Origin: Elusimicrobiales bacterium
GTDB taxonomy: Bacteria; Elusimicrobiota; Elusimicrobia; Elusimicrobiales; UBA9959
DNA: 64,000 bases
Direction of reading: 5' to 3'
NCBI GenBank assembly: GCA_028688015.1
Contig: JAQTZB010000003.1
Coordinates: forward strand, 124,001 to 188,000
In this document: in pieces, positions 41,603-48,646 of the stretch
Position numbering within the stretch: the first letter of the stretch is position 1
Layout of the letters: each line of letters begins with the position of its first letter
Notes under the pieces: generated by a model
What the model saw: the letters and a program-made list of their open reading frames with translations, nothing else
The model's database searches: none
Told to the model about the DNA's origin: nothing
Position numbers and translations under genes: made by a program

Positions 41603-42285
41603 GCCGCGACCGGCTCCTTCTCGATCAGGCCGTCCTTGATCTTTACTATGCGGCAGGCGTATTTCAGCACGTTGGCGTCGTGCGTGGAGAAGATGAAGGT
41701 GGTGTTCTCGATCTCGTTCATCTTCTTCATCAGCTCGAGTATCGAGGCGCCGGTCACCGAGTCCAGGTTGGCGGTGGGCTCGTCGGCCAGCACGATGTCC
41801 GGCTTGGTCACCAGCGCGCGGGCGATGGCCACGCGCTGGCGCTGGCCGCCTGAGAGCTCCGACGGGCGGTGCACGGCGTAGTCCTTCAGCCCCACTTCCT
41901 CCACCAGCTGCTCGGCGCGCTTGCGGGCCTCTCCCGGCGAGCGCTTCATCAGCAGCAGCGGGAACTCTATGTTCTCTATGACATCAAGCACCGGGATGAG
42001 GTTGAAGGTCTGGAAGATGAAGCCTATCTTGTTGAGGCGGATCTCGGTAATCTGCCGGTCGCTTAGGTCGGTGATCTCGCGGCCGCCCACCCGCACGCTG
42101 CCCGAGGTGGCCGGGTCTATGCAGCCTATGATGTTGAGCAGCGTGGTCTTGCCGGAGCCCGAAGGGCCGATGATGCTCATGAAGTCGCCCTGCTGCACGG
42201 TTAAGTCCACGCCGCGCAGCGCCGGCACTATGGTATCGCCCAGCGGGTAGTCCTTCTTAAGTTCTTTAATGTTTATTATGTCCAT
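41599..42285 (-). CDS. LolD/MacB-type ABC transporter ATPase
   Basis: 228 residues. Walker A is GPSGSGKTT, the Q-loop GFIFQTFNLIPVLDVIENIEFPLLL, the signature LSGGQRQRVAIARALV, Walker B DIVLADEPTANLD and the H-loop IFSTHD. The sequence and length are typical for LolD/MacB ATPases. It is first of the five transport genes, all overlapping or within 8 bases. It lies 54 bases downstream of the two-domain EWKSGDY lipoprotein gene. Confidence 0.94.
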   Translation of the reverse strand: MDIINIKELKKDYPLGDTIVPALRGVDLTVQQGDFMSIIGPSGSGKTTLLNIIGCIDPATSGSVRVGGREITDLSDRQITEIRLNKIGFIFQTFNLIPVLDVIENIEFPLLLMKRSPGEARKRAEQLVEEVGLKDYAVHRPSELSGGQRQRVAIARALVTKPDIVLADEPTANLDSVTGASILELMKKMNEIENTTFIFSTHDANVLKYACRIVKIKDGLIEKEPVAA

Positions 42286-42339
42286 AATATCCGGAGACAG
42301 CCGCCTGCTTATGATATCAAAAACCAGCCGGGCAACCGG

Positions 42340-43119
42340 CTATTTGCGCTTCAGCACATAATAAAAAGGTTTGGCGCCGCGAAAGACGTAGTCGCCGCTT
42401 TTCCACTCGAAGAACAGATAGTCCGCGCCGCCGATCTTCCTGATTTCGTAATGGCTGGCCGTCTTGTCGCCCTGGTGCAGGACCACGCCTTTGGTCCAGG
42501 TCCACCAGGGCTTGCCGCCCTTGCCTTTTGGCAGGAAGACCAGTTCTTTCAGGTACAGGTCGCTTTTCCAGGCCCGGGCCGCGGGGTCGAATTTCCCGGG
42601 GCTCCCCACGAAGTCCACGCTGGCCCACTCCCCGACAACCGCGGGGTCGTCGCGGAAGGGCAGGTCTATGTTGTCGCGGCGTACGGCGGCGGTCTTCTTC
42701 AGCACGTAGTACTGCGGCTTCATGTGGCGGATGGTATAGTCGCCGCTTTTCCATTCGAAGAACATGTATTCGGCCCCGCCGAGCTTTTTGATTTCGTAGC
42801 GGCTGGCTGTGCGGTCGTTGGCATGCAGCACCGCCCCTTTGGTCCAGGTCCACCAGCCATTGGGGCTTTTGCCGTCCGGCAGCAGCACCAGCTCTTTAAA
42901 GAATAATTCCCCCTTCGCGGCCCTGGAAGCCGGATCGAAATCCCCGGGCTCAGCCACGAAGTCCACCGACTCCCACCTGCCGATGGCGGCGGGGTCGCTT
43001 ACGAAAGGCAGGTTAATGTCGTCCTCGAGCTCGCCCTTCGCGTTGACCGAGCTCTTTATCTCAAGCGCCGATGACGGGCAGGCCGCCAGCAGGACGGCGA
43101 GAACAAATACGTTCTTCAT
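42340..43119 (-). CDS. Lipoprotein with two tandem EWKSGDY domains
   Basis: 259 residues. The N-terminus MKNVFVLAVLLAAC matches a lipobox (LAAC, lipidated Cys14). Domain 1 (about residues 34-142) and domain 2 (about 149-257) each run from a D-x-IN/DLPF...DP motif through SVDFV-x-x-PG-x-FDP and TWTKG-x-VLH to FFEWKSGDY and YYVLK. They are clearly duplicates of each other and of the protein at 35715-36185. I recall similar segments in Firmicutes M56/BlaR1-like sensors. With the sigma and anti-sigma-like genes directly upstream (9-base gap), a role in sensing the envelope or binding the system's ligand is a reasonable guess; nothing catalytic is visible. Confidence 0.78.
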   Translation of the reverse strand: MKNVFVLAVLLAACPSSALEIKSSVNAKGELEDDINLPFVSDPAAIGRWESVDFVAEPGDFDPASRAAKGELFFKELVLLPDGKSPNGWWTWTKGAVLHANDRTASRYEIKKLGGAEYMFFEWKSGDYTIRHMKPQYYVLKKTAAVRRDNIDLPFRDDPAVVGEWASVDFVGSPGKFDPAARAWKSDLYLKELVFLPKGKGGKPWWTWTKGVVLHQGDKTASHYEIRKIGGADYLFFEWKSGDYVFRGAKPFYYVLKRK

Positions 43120-43128
43120 AGTGTCTCC

Positions 43129-43458
43129 TTAAAAGCGCTCCGAAGCCATAAAATCACCCAAGCCGCGCCGGCCGCAGGGGCCGTAGCCGTCGTCCGGCAG
43201 GCTATAGGGCGAGACCGCGGCCGTCAGCGCCGCCGGCGGAGGTTCCGGCCGCGGGCCGAAGGTCACGAACAGCGCCGCCGCGGCGAAGGCCGGGACCAGC
43301 CAGGCGAAGACCGGCACGCGCCGCGCCGGCCGTCGGGCGCGGGCCAGCAGGCGCGCCTTCAGCGCGTCCTTCACGCGGCTGTCTGAGCCCAGGTCGGCGC
43401 TCCGCAGCCGGTGCTCCAGCCCCGCGAATTCCCTCTCGTCTAGATTTTCCGCTTTCAT
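43129..43458 (-). CDS. Small single-span membrane protein in the anti-sigma position
   Basis: 109 residues: a charged cytoplasmic part of about 45 residues (LDEREFAGLEHRLRSADLGSDSRVKDALKARLLARARR), one membrane helix (VPVFAWLVPAFAAAALFVTFG) and a short outer tail. It overlaps the ECF sigma gene by 4 bases. That position and topology are those of an anti-sigma factor, but the usual HxxxCxxC zinc motif is absent, so the assignment rests on context. It lies 9 bases before the EWKSGDY lipoprotein gene. Confidence 0.65.
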   Translation of the reverse strand: MKAENLDEREFAGLEHRLRSADLGSDSRVKDALKARLLARARRPARRVPVFAWLVPAFAAAALFVTFGPRPEPPPAALTAAVSPYSLPDDGYGPCGRRGLGDFMASERF

Positions 43459-43949
43459 ATGACCTCCGGCCCCAGCCGGTCCCGCAGTTTCTTCAGGGCC
43501 CTGAACAGCGTAACGCCCACGTTGCTTTCGGTCAGCCCGGTCTGCGCGGCTATCTCGCGAGCGCTCAGTTCCAGCGCGTATTTAAGGGCCACCAGCTCAC
43601 GCTCCGTCTCCGAAAGGGCGCTCATCGCGGCCAGCAGCTGCGCGTTCTCCTCGCTCCGCTCAACCGCGCCCTCCACGGACTCAGCCGAAGCGAGGCGTTC
43701 CTCGAAGCCGTCTATGGAGAGCCCGCCGCGCACCGCCCGCCGCCGGTAATAGTCGTTGAGCGTGTTGCGCGCTATGGCGAACAGCCACGGCTCAACGGGT
43801 TTGCCCTGGTCGAAGGCGTCGAACTTGTCCAGCACCTTCTCGAACACGGCCGAGACCAGGTCGTCCGCCGCGTCGCGCGCGAGGACGCGGTAGCGGATAT
43901 AGTTGTAGACCCGCTGGAAGTATTTGTCGTACAGCGCTTCGAAGCCCAT
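43455..43949 (-). CDS. ECF-family RNA polymerase sigma factor
   Basis: 164 residues. Region 2 is FEALYDKYFQRVYNYIRYRVLARDAADDLVSAVFEKVL with WLFAIARNTLNDYYRRR. Region 4 is LSETERELVALKYALELSAREIAAQTGLTESNVGVTLFRALKKLRDRL. ECF factors direct transcription of envelope or stress regulons and are held by membrane anti-sigma factors. I chose ATG 43949, where homology begins, over a TTG at 43970 that would add seven residues. It is the first gene of the minus-strand block that includes the LolCDE-like system, which is therefore the natural candidate regulon. Confidence 0.93.
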   Translation of the reverse strand: MGFEALYDKYFQRVYNYIRYRVLARDAADDLVSAVFEKVLDKFDAFDQGKPVEPWLFAIARNTLNDYYRRRAVRGGLSIDGFEERLASAESVEGAVERSEENAQLLAAMSALSETERELVALKYALELSAREIAAQTGLTESNVGVTLFRALKKLRDRLGPEVI

Positions 43950-43997
43950 ATGTTTGCCGGCGCTTCCCAACGTTATTACGCGGGAGGCGCGGTTTTC

Positions 43998-44675
43998 TTA
44001 CACGGCCTGGCCGGGCCGGGCGGCCCTTTTGTGCCTGACGAACTCTATCACGCCTGGCAGCACGGAGATAAAGATGATGGCGAGGATGACCGTGGTGAAG
44101 TTGTTCTTTACCACCGTGATGCCGCCGAAGAAGTAGCCGGCCAGCGTGATGGAGCATACCCACAGCAGGCCGCCGATGACGTTATAGGAGAGGAACTTGC
44201 CGTAGGTCATCGCGCCCACGCCGGCCACGAAGGGCGCGAAGGTGCGCACTATGGGCACGAAGCGGGCGATGATGATGGTCTTGCCGCCGTATTTCTCGTA
44301 GAAGGCGTGCGTCTTCTGCAGGTATTCCTTCCTGAAGATGCGGGAATTCTCGTAGTGAAAGACTTTCGGGCCGATATAATTGCCGACGGCGTAGTTGACG
44401 GTGTCGCCCAGCACGGCCGCCAGGGACAGCAGGGCCAGCGTCTTGTAGATATCCAGGTCGCCCAGCCCGCAGAAAACGCCGATGGCGAACAGCAGGGAGT
44501 CGCCGGGCAGGATGGGCGTGACCACCAGGCCGGTTTCACAGAAGATTATAAGGAAAAGGATCAGGTAGGTCCAGGCGCCGTAGTCCTGTATGACGCCGCC
44601 CAGGTACTTGTCCAGGTGCAGCAGCACGTCGAAGGCGTGCAGCAGGAACGCGAACAGTTTGTCGAATATTTCCAT
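43998..44675 (-). CDS. DedA-family membrane protein
   Basis: 225 residues with hydrophobic segments and the DedA signatures [20 protein letters not shown] and [37 protein letters not shown], including the conserved Arg residues after ARF. DedA proteins act in phospholipid and undecaprenyl-phosphate recycling across the inner membrane. It is a single gene between the sigma operon and a tRNA gene. Confidence 0.93.
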   Translation of the reverse strand: MEIFDKLFAFLLHAFDVLLHLDKYLGGVIQDYGAWTYLILFLIIFCETGLVVTPILPGDSLLFAIGVFCGLGDLDIYKTLALLSLAAVLGDTVNYAVGNYIGPKVFHYENSRIFRKEYLQKTHAFYEKYGGKTIIIARFVPIVRTFAPFVAGVGAMTYGKFLSYNVIGGLLWVCSITLAGYFFGGITVVKNNFTTVILAIIFISVLPGVIEFVRHKRAARPGQAV

Positions 44676-44690
44676 TAACCCCGCCTTAAA

Positions 44691-44715
44691 TAAAATTGCC
44701 GCTGTTAAGCGGCAA
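44691..44715 (-). terminator. Terminator of tRNA-Val
   Basis: On the minus strand TTGCCGCT-TAAC-AGCGGCAA (44715-44696), an 8-bp perfect hairpin, is followed by TTTTATTT. It lies 10 bases after the tRNA CCA end and just before the DedA start. Confidence 0.88.
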
Positions 44716-44725
44716 GATTAAAATC

Positions 44726-44800
44726 TGGTGGGTGGTACAGGATTTGAACCTGTGACATCTGTCGTGTGAGGACAGCGCTCTACCGCTGAGCTAACCACCC
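44726..44800 (-). tRNA. tRNA-Val (anticodon CAC)
   Basis: Read on the minus strand the 75-base gene folds as a standard cloverleaf. Acceptor arm GGGTGGT pairs with ACCACCC, the D arm is GCTC...GAGC, and the anticodon stem CTGTC/GACAG holds loop CTCACAC (anticodon CAC). The T arm is ACAGG-TTCAAAT-CCTGT, the discriminator is A, and the CCA end is genome-encoded. A TAAAAT -10-like box lies 15 bases upstream (44820-44815), and an intrinsic terminator follows. Confidence 0.96.
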
Positions 44801-44854
44801 GTGACTACCCGTTAATTTTACCACATTTGGGCCCTTTCAAGAAAACCACGGACC

Positions 44855-45469
44855 TCACACGTAGAACAGCACGGAGAAGTAGTGGCAGACGCTGCCGGCC
44901 AGCACGAAAAGGTGCCAGATGCCGTGAAAATACGGGAAGCGCCGGCCCAGGACGTAGAAGGCGATCCCGGAAGTATAGAACACGCCGCCTATCATCAGCC
45001 AGGCGAAACCCCAGGCAGGCAGCGCGTGCAGCAGCGGCCGCAGCGCTATCATTATCAGCCAGCCCATCAGGACATAGATGACCAGCTGCGGGATGCGCCG
45101 GCCTTTGCCGTGCACGACTTCCAGGATTATCCCGAAAACAGCCAGGCCCCAGACCACGCCGAAGATGGACCAGCCCCACGCGCCGCGCAGCGGCACCAGC
45201 GTAAAAGGCGTGTAGGTGCCGGCTATCAGCAGGTAGATGCTCTGGTGGTCGAAGACCCGGAAGAGCTGCTTGGCGCGCCCGGAGGAACTGTGGTAAAGGG
45301 ACGAGGCCAGATAGAGCAGGAACAGCGTAGCGCCGTAAATGGAGAAACTGGTCACGCGCCAGGCGTCGCCGCGCTGGGCGGCAGACACCACCAGCACTAT
45401 CAGGCCCGCCAGGGCCAGTGCCGCGCCGACTATATGGGTCACGCTGTTGAGGAGTTCGTCGTTCTTCAT
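44855..45469 (-). CDS. PAQR/hemolysin III-family membrane protein
   Basis: 204 residues with seven hydrophobic segments. Family motifs are SLYHSSSGRAKQLFRVFDHQSIYLLIAGTYTPF in the first half and FPYFHGIWHLFVLAGSVCHYFSVLFYV at the end, with the metal-site Ser, Asp and His residues conserved. Such proteins are thought to be zinc-dependent hydrolases of membrane lipids. The hemolysin name is historical. Its start overlaps the stop of the upstream lipid kinase gene by 4 bases, which also suggests lipid metabolism. Confidence 0.9.
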   Translation of the reverse strand: MKNDELLNSVTHIVGAALALAGLIVLVVSAAQRGDAWRVTSFSIYGATLFLLYLASSLYHSSSGRAKQLFRVFDHQSIYLLIAGTYTPFTLVPLRGAWGWSIFGVVWGLAVFGIILEVVHGKGRRIPQLVIYVLMGWLIMIALRPLLHALPAWGFAWLMIGGVFYTSGIAFYVLGRRFPYFHGIWHLFVLAGSVCHYFSVLFYV

Positions 45470-46383
45470 GGTGCGAGTATGCTCACCGCGCGGGGCAGCA
45501 CCTCGAACGAGGCCGGCAGCCGCCCGCCGGCCTCGCCGTCTATATTAAGATAGACGGTCTCGTCCGAGTCCGCCTCCAGCCGGCGCAGGCTCACCAGCGA
45601 CACGCCGGGAGAATCCAGGTGCGTTCCCCTGTACAGCAGCGGGAACTTGCGCGCCAGCGCCAGGCGGCTCATGTCAGCCACCAGCACCAGGTCCATCCGC
45701 CCGTCGTCGTCTTTGGCGCCGGGGGCCACCAGCATGCCGCCGCCCATCGACGAGGTATTGGCCAGCACGCCGAGGTGGTAGCGGCCGGAGATCTCGCGCC
45801 CGTCGGCCAGCAGCCGCAGCTCCCTGGCGCGCGCTCCCGCTATCGACAGCAGCGACGAGACGGCGTAAGACACCGTGCCGCCGAGCGGCTTGCCCATTTC
45901 TTTGATATGGTGCGCCACGTCTCCTGCCAGGCCGAAGGCGGCGATGTTGATAAAATGCCGCACGCCCGGCGAGCCGTCTTCTTTCGTATAGTGAACGCGG
46001 CCGGCGTCTATGGGGCGCACCGTGCCGCGGGCCAGCATGGCCAGCAGGCCCTCTCCGTCGCGCGGGCAGCCGAGGTGCCGGGCGAGATCGCAGCCGGAAC
46101 CGGCCGGGAACGCGCCCAGCGCGGCGCGGCGCCGCTCCGCCGGCACGGCCAGCACGCCCTCGAGCGCCTCGCAGAAAGTCCCGTCACCGCCCACGGCGAT
46201 GATCTTTTCCGCCCCGCCGAGCGCGGCTTTTTCCGCCAGCTCAGAAGCCTGCCCCGGCTTTTCAGTTATGGCGCAGCCGGAACCGGGGGCCAGGCGCAGA
46301 GCCCGGTCCTTTATCCCTTCCCAGAATTTACCCGCCCTGCCGTGACCGGCCGCGGGGTTCACGATAAAATAGTTTCCTGCCAT
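45466..46383 (-). CDS. Diacylglycerol-kinase-family lipid kinase (YegS/DgkB-like)
   Basis: 305 residues. NYFIVNPAAGHGRAGKFWEGI at the N-terminus, the nucleotide motif VGGDGTFCEALEGVL, AFPAGSGCDLARHLG, and later FINIAAFGLAGDVAHHIK and DDGRMDLVLVADMSR are characteristic of the DAGK catalytic family. It phosphorylates diacylglycerol, a sphingosine-like base or a related lipid alcohol at the inner membrane. It is the first gene of a pair with the PAQR protein. A terminator hairpin for the gene upstream of it lies 37 bases before its start. Confidence 0.9.
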   Translation of the reverse strand: MAGNYFIVNPAAGHGRAGKFWEGIKDRALRLAPGSGCAITEKPGQASELAEKAALGGAEKIIAVGGDGTFCEALEGVLAVPAERRRAALGAFPAGSGCDLARHLGCPRDGEGLLAMLARGTVRPIDAGRVHYTKEDGSPGVRHFINIAAFGLAGDVAHHIKEMGKPLGGTVSYAVSSLLSIAGARARELRLLADGREISGRYHLGVLANTSSMGGGMLVAPGAKDDDGRMDLVLVADMSRLALARKFPLLYRGTHLDSPGVSLVSLRRLEADSDETVYLNIDGEAGGRLPASFEVLPRAVSILAP

Positions 46384-46419
46384 GGTCGCGGCTATATTGT
46401 AACACTTCTCTAAAACAGA

Positions 46420-46455
46420 GGCGGCGCCTGAGCGAATGCTCGGGCGCCGCCTTTT
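46420..46455. terminator. Strong hairpin terminator downstream of the tiny Lys-rich gene
   Basis: GGCGGCGCC-tgagc and gctcg-GGCGCCGCC form a long stem around GAAT (46420-46451). The plus strand has TTTTT after it and the minus strand TCTGTTTTAG, so it may act in both directions. Confidence 0.75.
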
Positions 46456-46471
46456 TACGCCAGGAAGCGAA

Positions 46472-46558
46472 CTACTTTTTCTTCGCTTTCTTTACGGCCT
46501 TTTTCGCCACTTTCTTCTTGGCGACTTTCTTGGCAACTTTCTTTTTAGCTTTAGGCAT
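46472..46558 (-). CDS. 28-residue Lys/Ala/Val-rich histone-H1-tail-like protein
   Basis: On the minus strand ATG at 46558 opens a 29-codon frame, MPKAKKKVAKKVAKKKVAKK then AVKKAKKK, ended by TAG at 46472. An AAGGAG site lies about 9 bases upstream and a strong terminator follows, so it has the marks of a real gene. The sequence is made only of Lys (17), Ala (5), Val (4), Pro and Met, like tails of bacterial H1-like proteins (Hc1, AlgP, PhoH-adjacent K-rich proteins). DNA or RNA binding in the nucleoid is likely. Alternatively it is a mini-remnant of a longer H1-like gene. The repeated AAG/AAA codons alternate, arguing against simple slippage. Confidence 0.72.
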   Translation of the reverse strand: MPKAKKKVAKKVAKKKVAKKAVKKAKKK

Positions 46559-46682
46559 TGTCTTTTTTCTCCTTGCGCCAACTTGCGCTGTGAATTGATT
46601 CTATATATTGTCCATAGGTAATGCAACACTTTTTTTCCATTTTTGGGAAAATATTTTTTCCGGCCTTTCGGGCAAGTTTTTA

Positions 46683-46688
46683 TATAAT
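46683..46688 (+). promoter_or_regulatory. -10 box implying a leaderless transcript for the Rieske gene
   Basis: TATAAT lies 6 bases before the ATG at 46695, so the expected transcription start coincides with the start codon. No Shine-Dalgarno sequence is present in between. The -35 region is poor. Confidence 0.5.
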
Positions 46689-46694
46689 GAAAAA

Positions 46695-47003
46695 ATGCCG
46701 CAGGAAACCGCCGTAGCCGAGTTGGAGAAGCTGCCCGAGGACAGGCCCTTCGCTGTTTTCCCGTCGGGGCTGCCGGTGCTGCTGGTGCGGCGCGGCGGCG
46801 AGGTCTTCGCGCTGGAGAACCGCTGCGCGCACATGGGCTGCCCGCTCGCCGCCGGGCGGCTCGACGGCTGGACGCTGGAGTGCCCCTGCCACGACTGGCG
46901 CTTCGACGTCAGGGACGGCAGTTTCCTCGACGCGCCAGAGCTGGGCCTGAAGACTTACGCGGTGCGGATAGAGAACGGAAAAGTACTGGTGAGGCTGCCA
47001 TGA
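46695..47003 (+). CDS. Rieske-type [2Fe-2S] ferredoxin 1
   Basis: 102 residues. The cluster motifs are CAH (Cys44, His46, in NRCAHMGCPLAAG) and CPCH (Cys63, His66, in LECPCHDWRFDVRDG), the complete Cys-X-His / Cys-X2-His set of Rieske proteins. It resembles the small NirD-like or dioxygenase-ferredoxin type. There is no signal peptide, so it is a cytoplasmic electron carrier. The ATG at 46695 is preferred over upstream codons, since homology starts there. Its stop overlaps the glutaredoxin start. It is the first gene of a four-gene redox operon. Confidence 0.9.
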   Translation: MPQETAVAELEKLPEDRPFAVFPSGLPVLLVRRGGEVFALENRCAHMGCPLAAGRLDGWTLECPCHDWRFDVRDGSFLDAPELGLKTYAVRIENGKVLVRLP

Positions 47004-47251
47004 AAAAAATAACCATCTACGCGCTGAGCACCTGCCTGTGGTGCAAGAAGACCAAAAAATACTTCGACGACCTGAAGCTTCCTTACGAGACGATAGACTA
47101 CGACAAGCAGGACGACGCCCGGCAGGAGCAGATCATGGCCGAGATCAAGAAAGACGGCTGCACGGGGTCCTTCCCCTTCACGCGCATCGGCGCGCATTGC
47201 GTGCAGGGTTACGATCCCGACGAGTTCGAGAAACTGCTGGAGAAGAAGTGA
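47000..47251 (+). CDS. Glutaredoxin-family thiol-disulfide protein
   Basis: 83 residues starting MKKITIYALSTCLWCKKTKKYF. The CLWC active-site pair lies at residues 12-15 in a thioredoxin fold with the cis-Pro-type segment GSFPFTRIGAHCVQGYDPDEFEKLL. An extra Cys (GCTG, AHCV) lies near the end of the fold. The ATG overlaps the Rieske stop (ATGA), and its own stop overlaps the GTG start of the reductase gene. It is the likely thiol substrate or partner of the neighbouring ferredoxin-thioredoxin reductase chain. Confidence 0.9.
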   Translation: MKKITIYALSTCLWCKKTKKYFDDLKLPYETIDYDKQDDARQEQIMAEIKKDGCTGSFPFTRIGAHCVQGYDPDEFEKLLEKK

Positions 47252-47592
47252 GCCTCGAGGCCCGCAAAGCGGCCCTGCGCTTCCTGTTCGCCCCGCTCGT
47301 CGACAAACTGGGCTACAAGTTCACCCCGGTGGAGGAGGACGCGGACTTCCTGCTGGAGCAGGAGGCGGTCCTGGAGGCCGAGACCGGCGTCCCCTATTGC
47401 CCCTGCCAGGCGCGAACGAAGGACCGGGCGGAGAACATGCGCATAGTCTGCCCGTGCATCCCTTTCCACCGCGCCCACTACGACGCGATGCGGCGCTGCT
47501 GGTGCGGGCTCTTCGTCCACAAGGACGTGACCGACCCGGACAAGCTCAAGCAGATCCCCGAGAGCAAGCTGAACCTTACCGATGCTCATTAA
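47248..47592 (+). CDS. Ferredoxin-thioredoxin reductase catalytic chain
   Basis: 114 residues from a GTG start that overlaps the glutaredoxin stop. The three diagnostic pairs are CPC (51-53), CPC (68-70) and CWC (84-86; usually CHC), which hold a [4Fe-4S] cluster next to a redox disulfide, with FHRAHYDAMRRCWCGLFV strongly conserved. The enzyme passes electrons from a ferredoxin to a thioredoxin- or glutaredoxin-like disulfide. No variable-chain gene is next to it, as in many non-phototrophs. Rieske proteins flank it on both sides and could replace the usual ferredoxin donor. Confidence 0.92.
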   Translation: MSLEARKAALRFLFAPLVDKLGYKFTPVEEDADFLLEQEAVLEAETGVPYCPCQARTKDRAENMRIVCPCIPFHRAHYDAMRRCWCGLFVHKDVTDPDKLKQIPESKLNLTDAH

Positions 47593-47938
47593 AGCCTTCG
47601 AAGAAACAGAAATAGCTCCTGGCGGCATGAAAGCCGCCGCGCTGGCCGGCCACGAGGTGGTGGTCTGCAACCACGGCGGGGCTTACTACGCCGTGGAGCG
47701 CGCCTGCGGCCACGCCAAAGCGCGGCTGGAGCGCGGCGCGCTGACCGGCTGGATCCTGACCTGCCCGCTGCACTACGCCCAGTTCGACATCCGCACCGGA
47801 GAGGCTCTCAGCGGTCCCGCCCCCAAAGCCCCCGACAGCAAGCACGCCGATCCCGCCGACCCGGCCCACAAGACCCGCTCCCTGAAAACCTGGCCGGTCA
47901 AGCTAGAGGACGGCTGGGTCTGCGTAGACCTTCCCTGA
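47582..47938 (+). CDS. Rieske-type [2Fe-2S] ferredoxin 2
   Basis: 118 residues. Cluster motifs are CGH (Cys42, His44) and CPLH (Cys61, His64, in ILTCPLHYAQFDIRTGEAL). It is distinct from Rieske 1 (different spacing and an insert PAPKAPDSKHADPADPAHKTRS near residues 80-100). The ATG overlaps the reductase gene by 11 bases. Having two different Rieske carriers in one operon suggests separate input and output of electrons, or two donors to the reductase. It is the last gene of the operon. Confidence 0.9.
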   Translation: MLIKAFEETEIAPGGMKAAALAGHEVVVCNHGGAYYAVERACGHAKARLERGALTGWILTCPLHYAQFDIRTGEALSGPAPKAPDSKHADPADPAHKTRSLKTWPVKLEDGWVCVDLP

Positions 47939-48025
47939 GACAAGCCCCCACGCTCCCCAACCCGGGCTGCAATAAAACCGGGGTGCCGCGCGTTGTACCA
48001 GTGAGCGGAAGAAAGGAGCATGGTT

Positions 48026-48574
48026 ATGAAAAACTACATACTGGTTGCTTTGACACTCGGAGGCCTCGGTCTGGCGCTCAGCCTGCCCGCGGCGGCGGAG
48101 AAGGGCAAAGGTCCCTGCGCGGCGGACGCGGCCAAGTTCTGCAAGGACGTGAAGCCGGGCGAAGGGCGCGTGGCGGCCTGCCTCAAGGAGCACGAGAAAG
48201 AACTTTCCCAGGCCTGCACGGACCGCCGGGCGCTGGCGGCCGAGAAGAAGGGCAAGCGCGGCGGGAAGTTCGCGCGCCGCGGCAACCGCGGCGGCGGCAG
48301 CTGCATGCGCGAGTACGGCCAGGGCTTCGGGGCGGGCTTCAGGAACGGCTTCAAGATGCGCGCCGGCCTGGGCGGCAAAAACGCCAAGGCTAAGAGGAAC
48401 AAGGGCGCCAAGGTCTGCGCCGCCGACGTGCAGAAACTGTGCGGCGAAGTGAAGCCGGGCGAAGGCCGCGTACGCGACTGCCTGATAAAGAACGTGGACA
48501 AGCTCTCGGAGGGGTGCAAGACCCGCACCGAGAAGGTGAAGGTCCGGCTGGAAGAGAAGGGTAAGAAGGTTTAA
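48026..48574 (+). CDS. Secreted Cys-rich protein with two GLG1-like repeats
   Basis: 182 residues with a signal peptide (MKNYILVALTLGGLGLALSLPAAA). Two repeats of about 40 residues flank a Gly/Arg/Lys-rich centre: CAADAAKFCKDVKPGEGRVAACLKEHEKELSQAC and CAADVQKLCGEVKPGEGRVRDCLIKNVDKLSEGC. The C-x-x-D...C...PGEGRV-x-x-C-L...LS-x-x-C pattern matches the cysteine-rich repeat of the Golgi GLG1 family, seen in many bacterial secreted proteins of unknown role. I chose ATG 48026, 7 bases after GGAG, over the ATG at 48020. It is probably periplasmic with disulfides; function unknown. Confidence 0.85.
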   Translation: MKNYILVALTLGGLGLALSLPAAAEKGKGPCAADAAKFCKDVKPGEGRVAACLKEHEKELSQACTDRRALAAEKKGKRGGKFARRGNRGGGSCMREYGQGFGAGFRNGFKMRAGLGGKNAKAKRNKGAKVCAADVQKLCGEVKPGEGRVRDCLIKNVDKLSEGCKTRTEKVKVRLEEKGKKV

Positions 48575-48593
48575 GAGCGCCGTTCTTCCGCAG

Positions 48594-48629
48594 TAAAAAA
48601 AGGGCGGCCCTCCTCGCGGGGGCCGCCCT
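48594..48629. terminator. Terminator between convergent genes
   Basis: AGGGCGGCCC at 48601-48610 pairs with GGGCCGCCCT at 48620-48629. The minus strand then has TTTTTTT, and the plus strand CACTTTT. It mainly ends the minus-strand gene and may also serve the Cys-rich gene. Confidence 0.85.
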
Positions 48630-48646
48630 CACTTTTGCGCGGGCCC

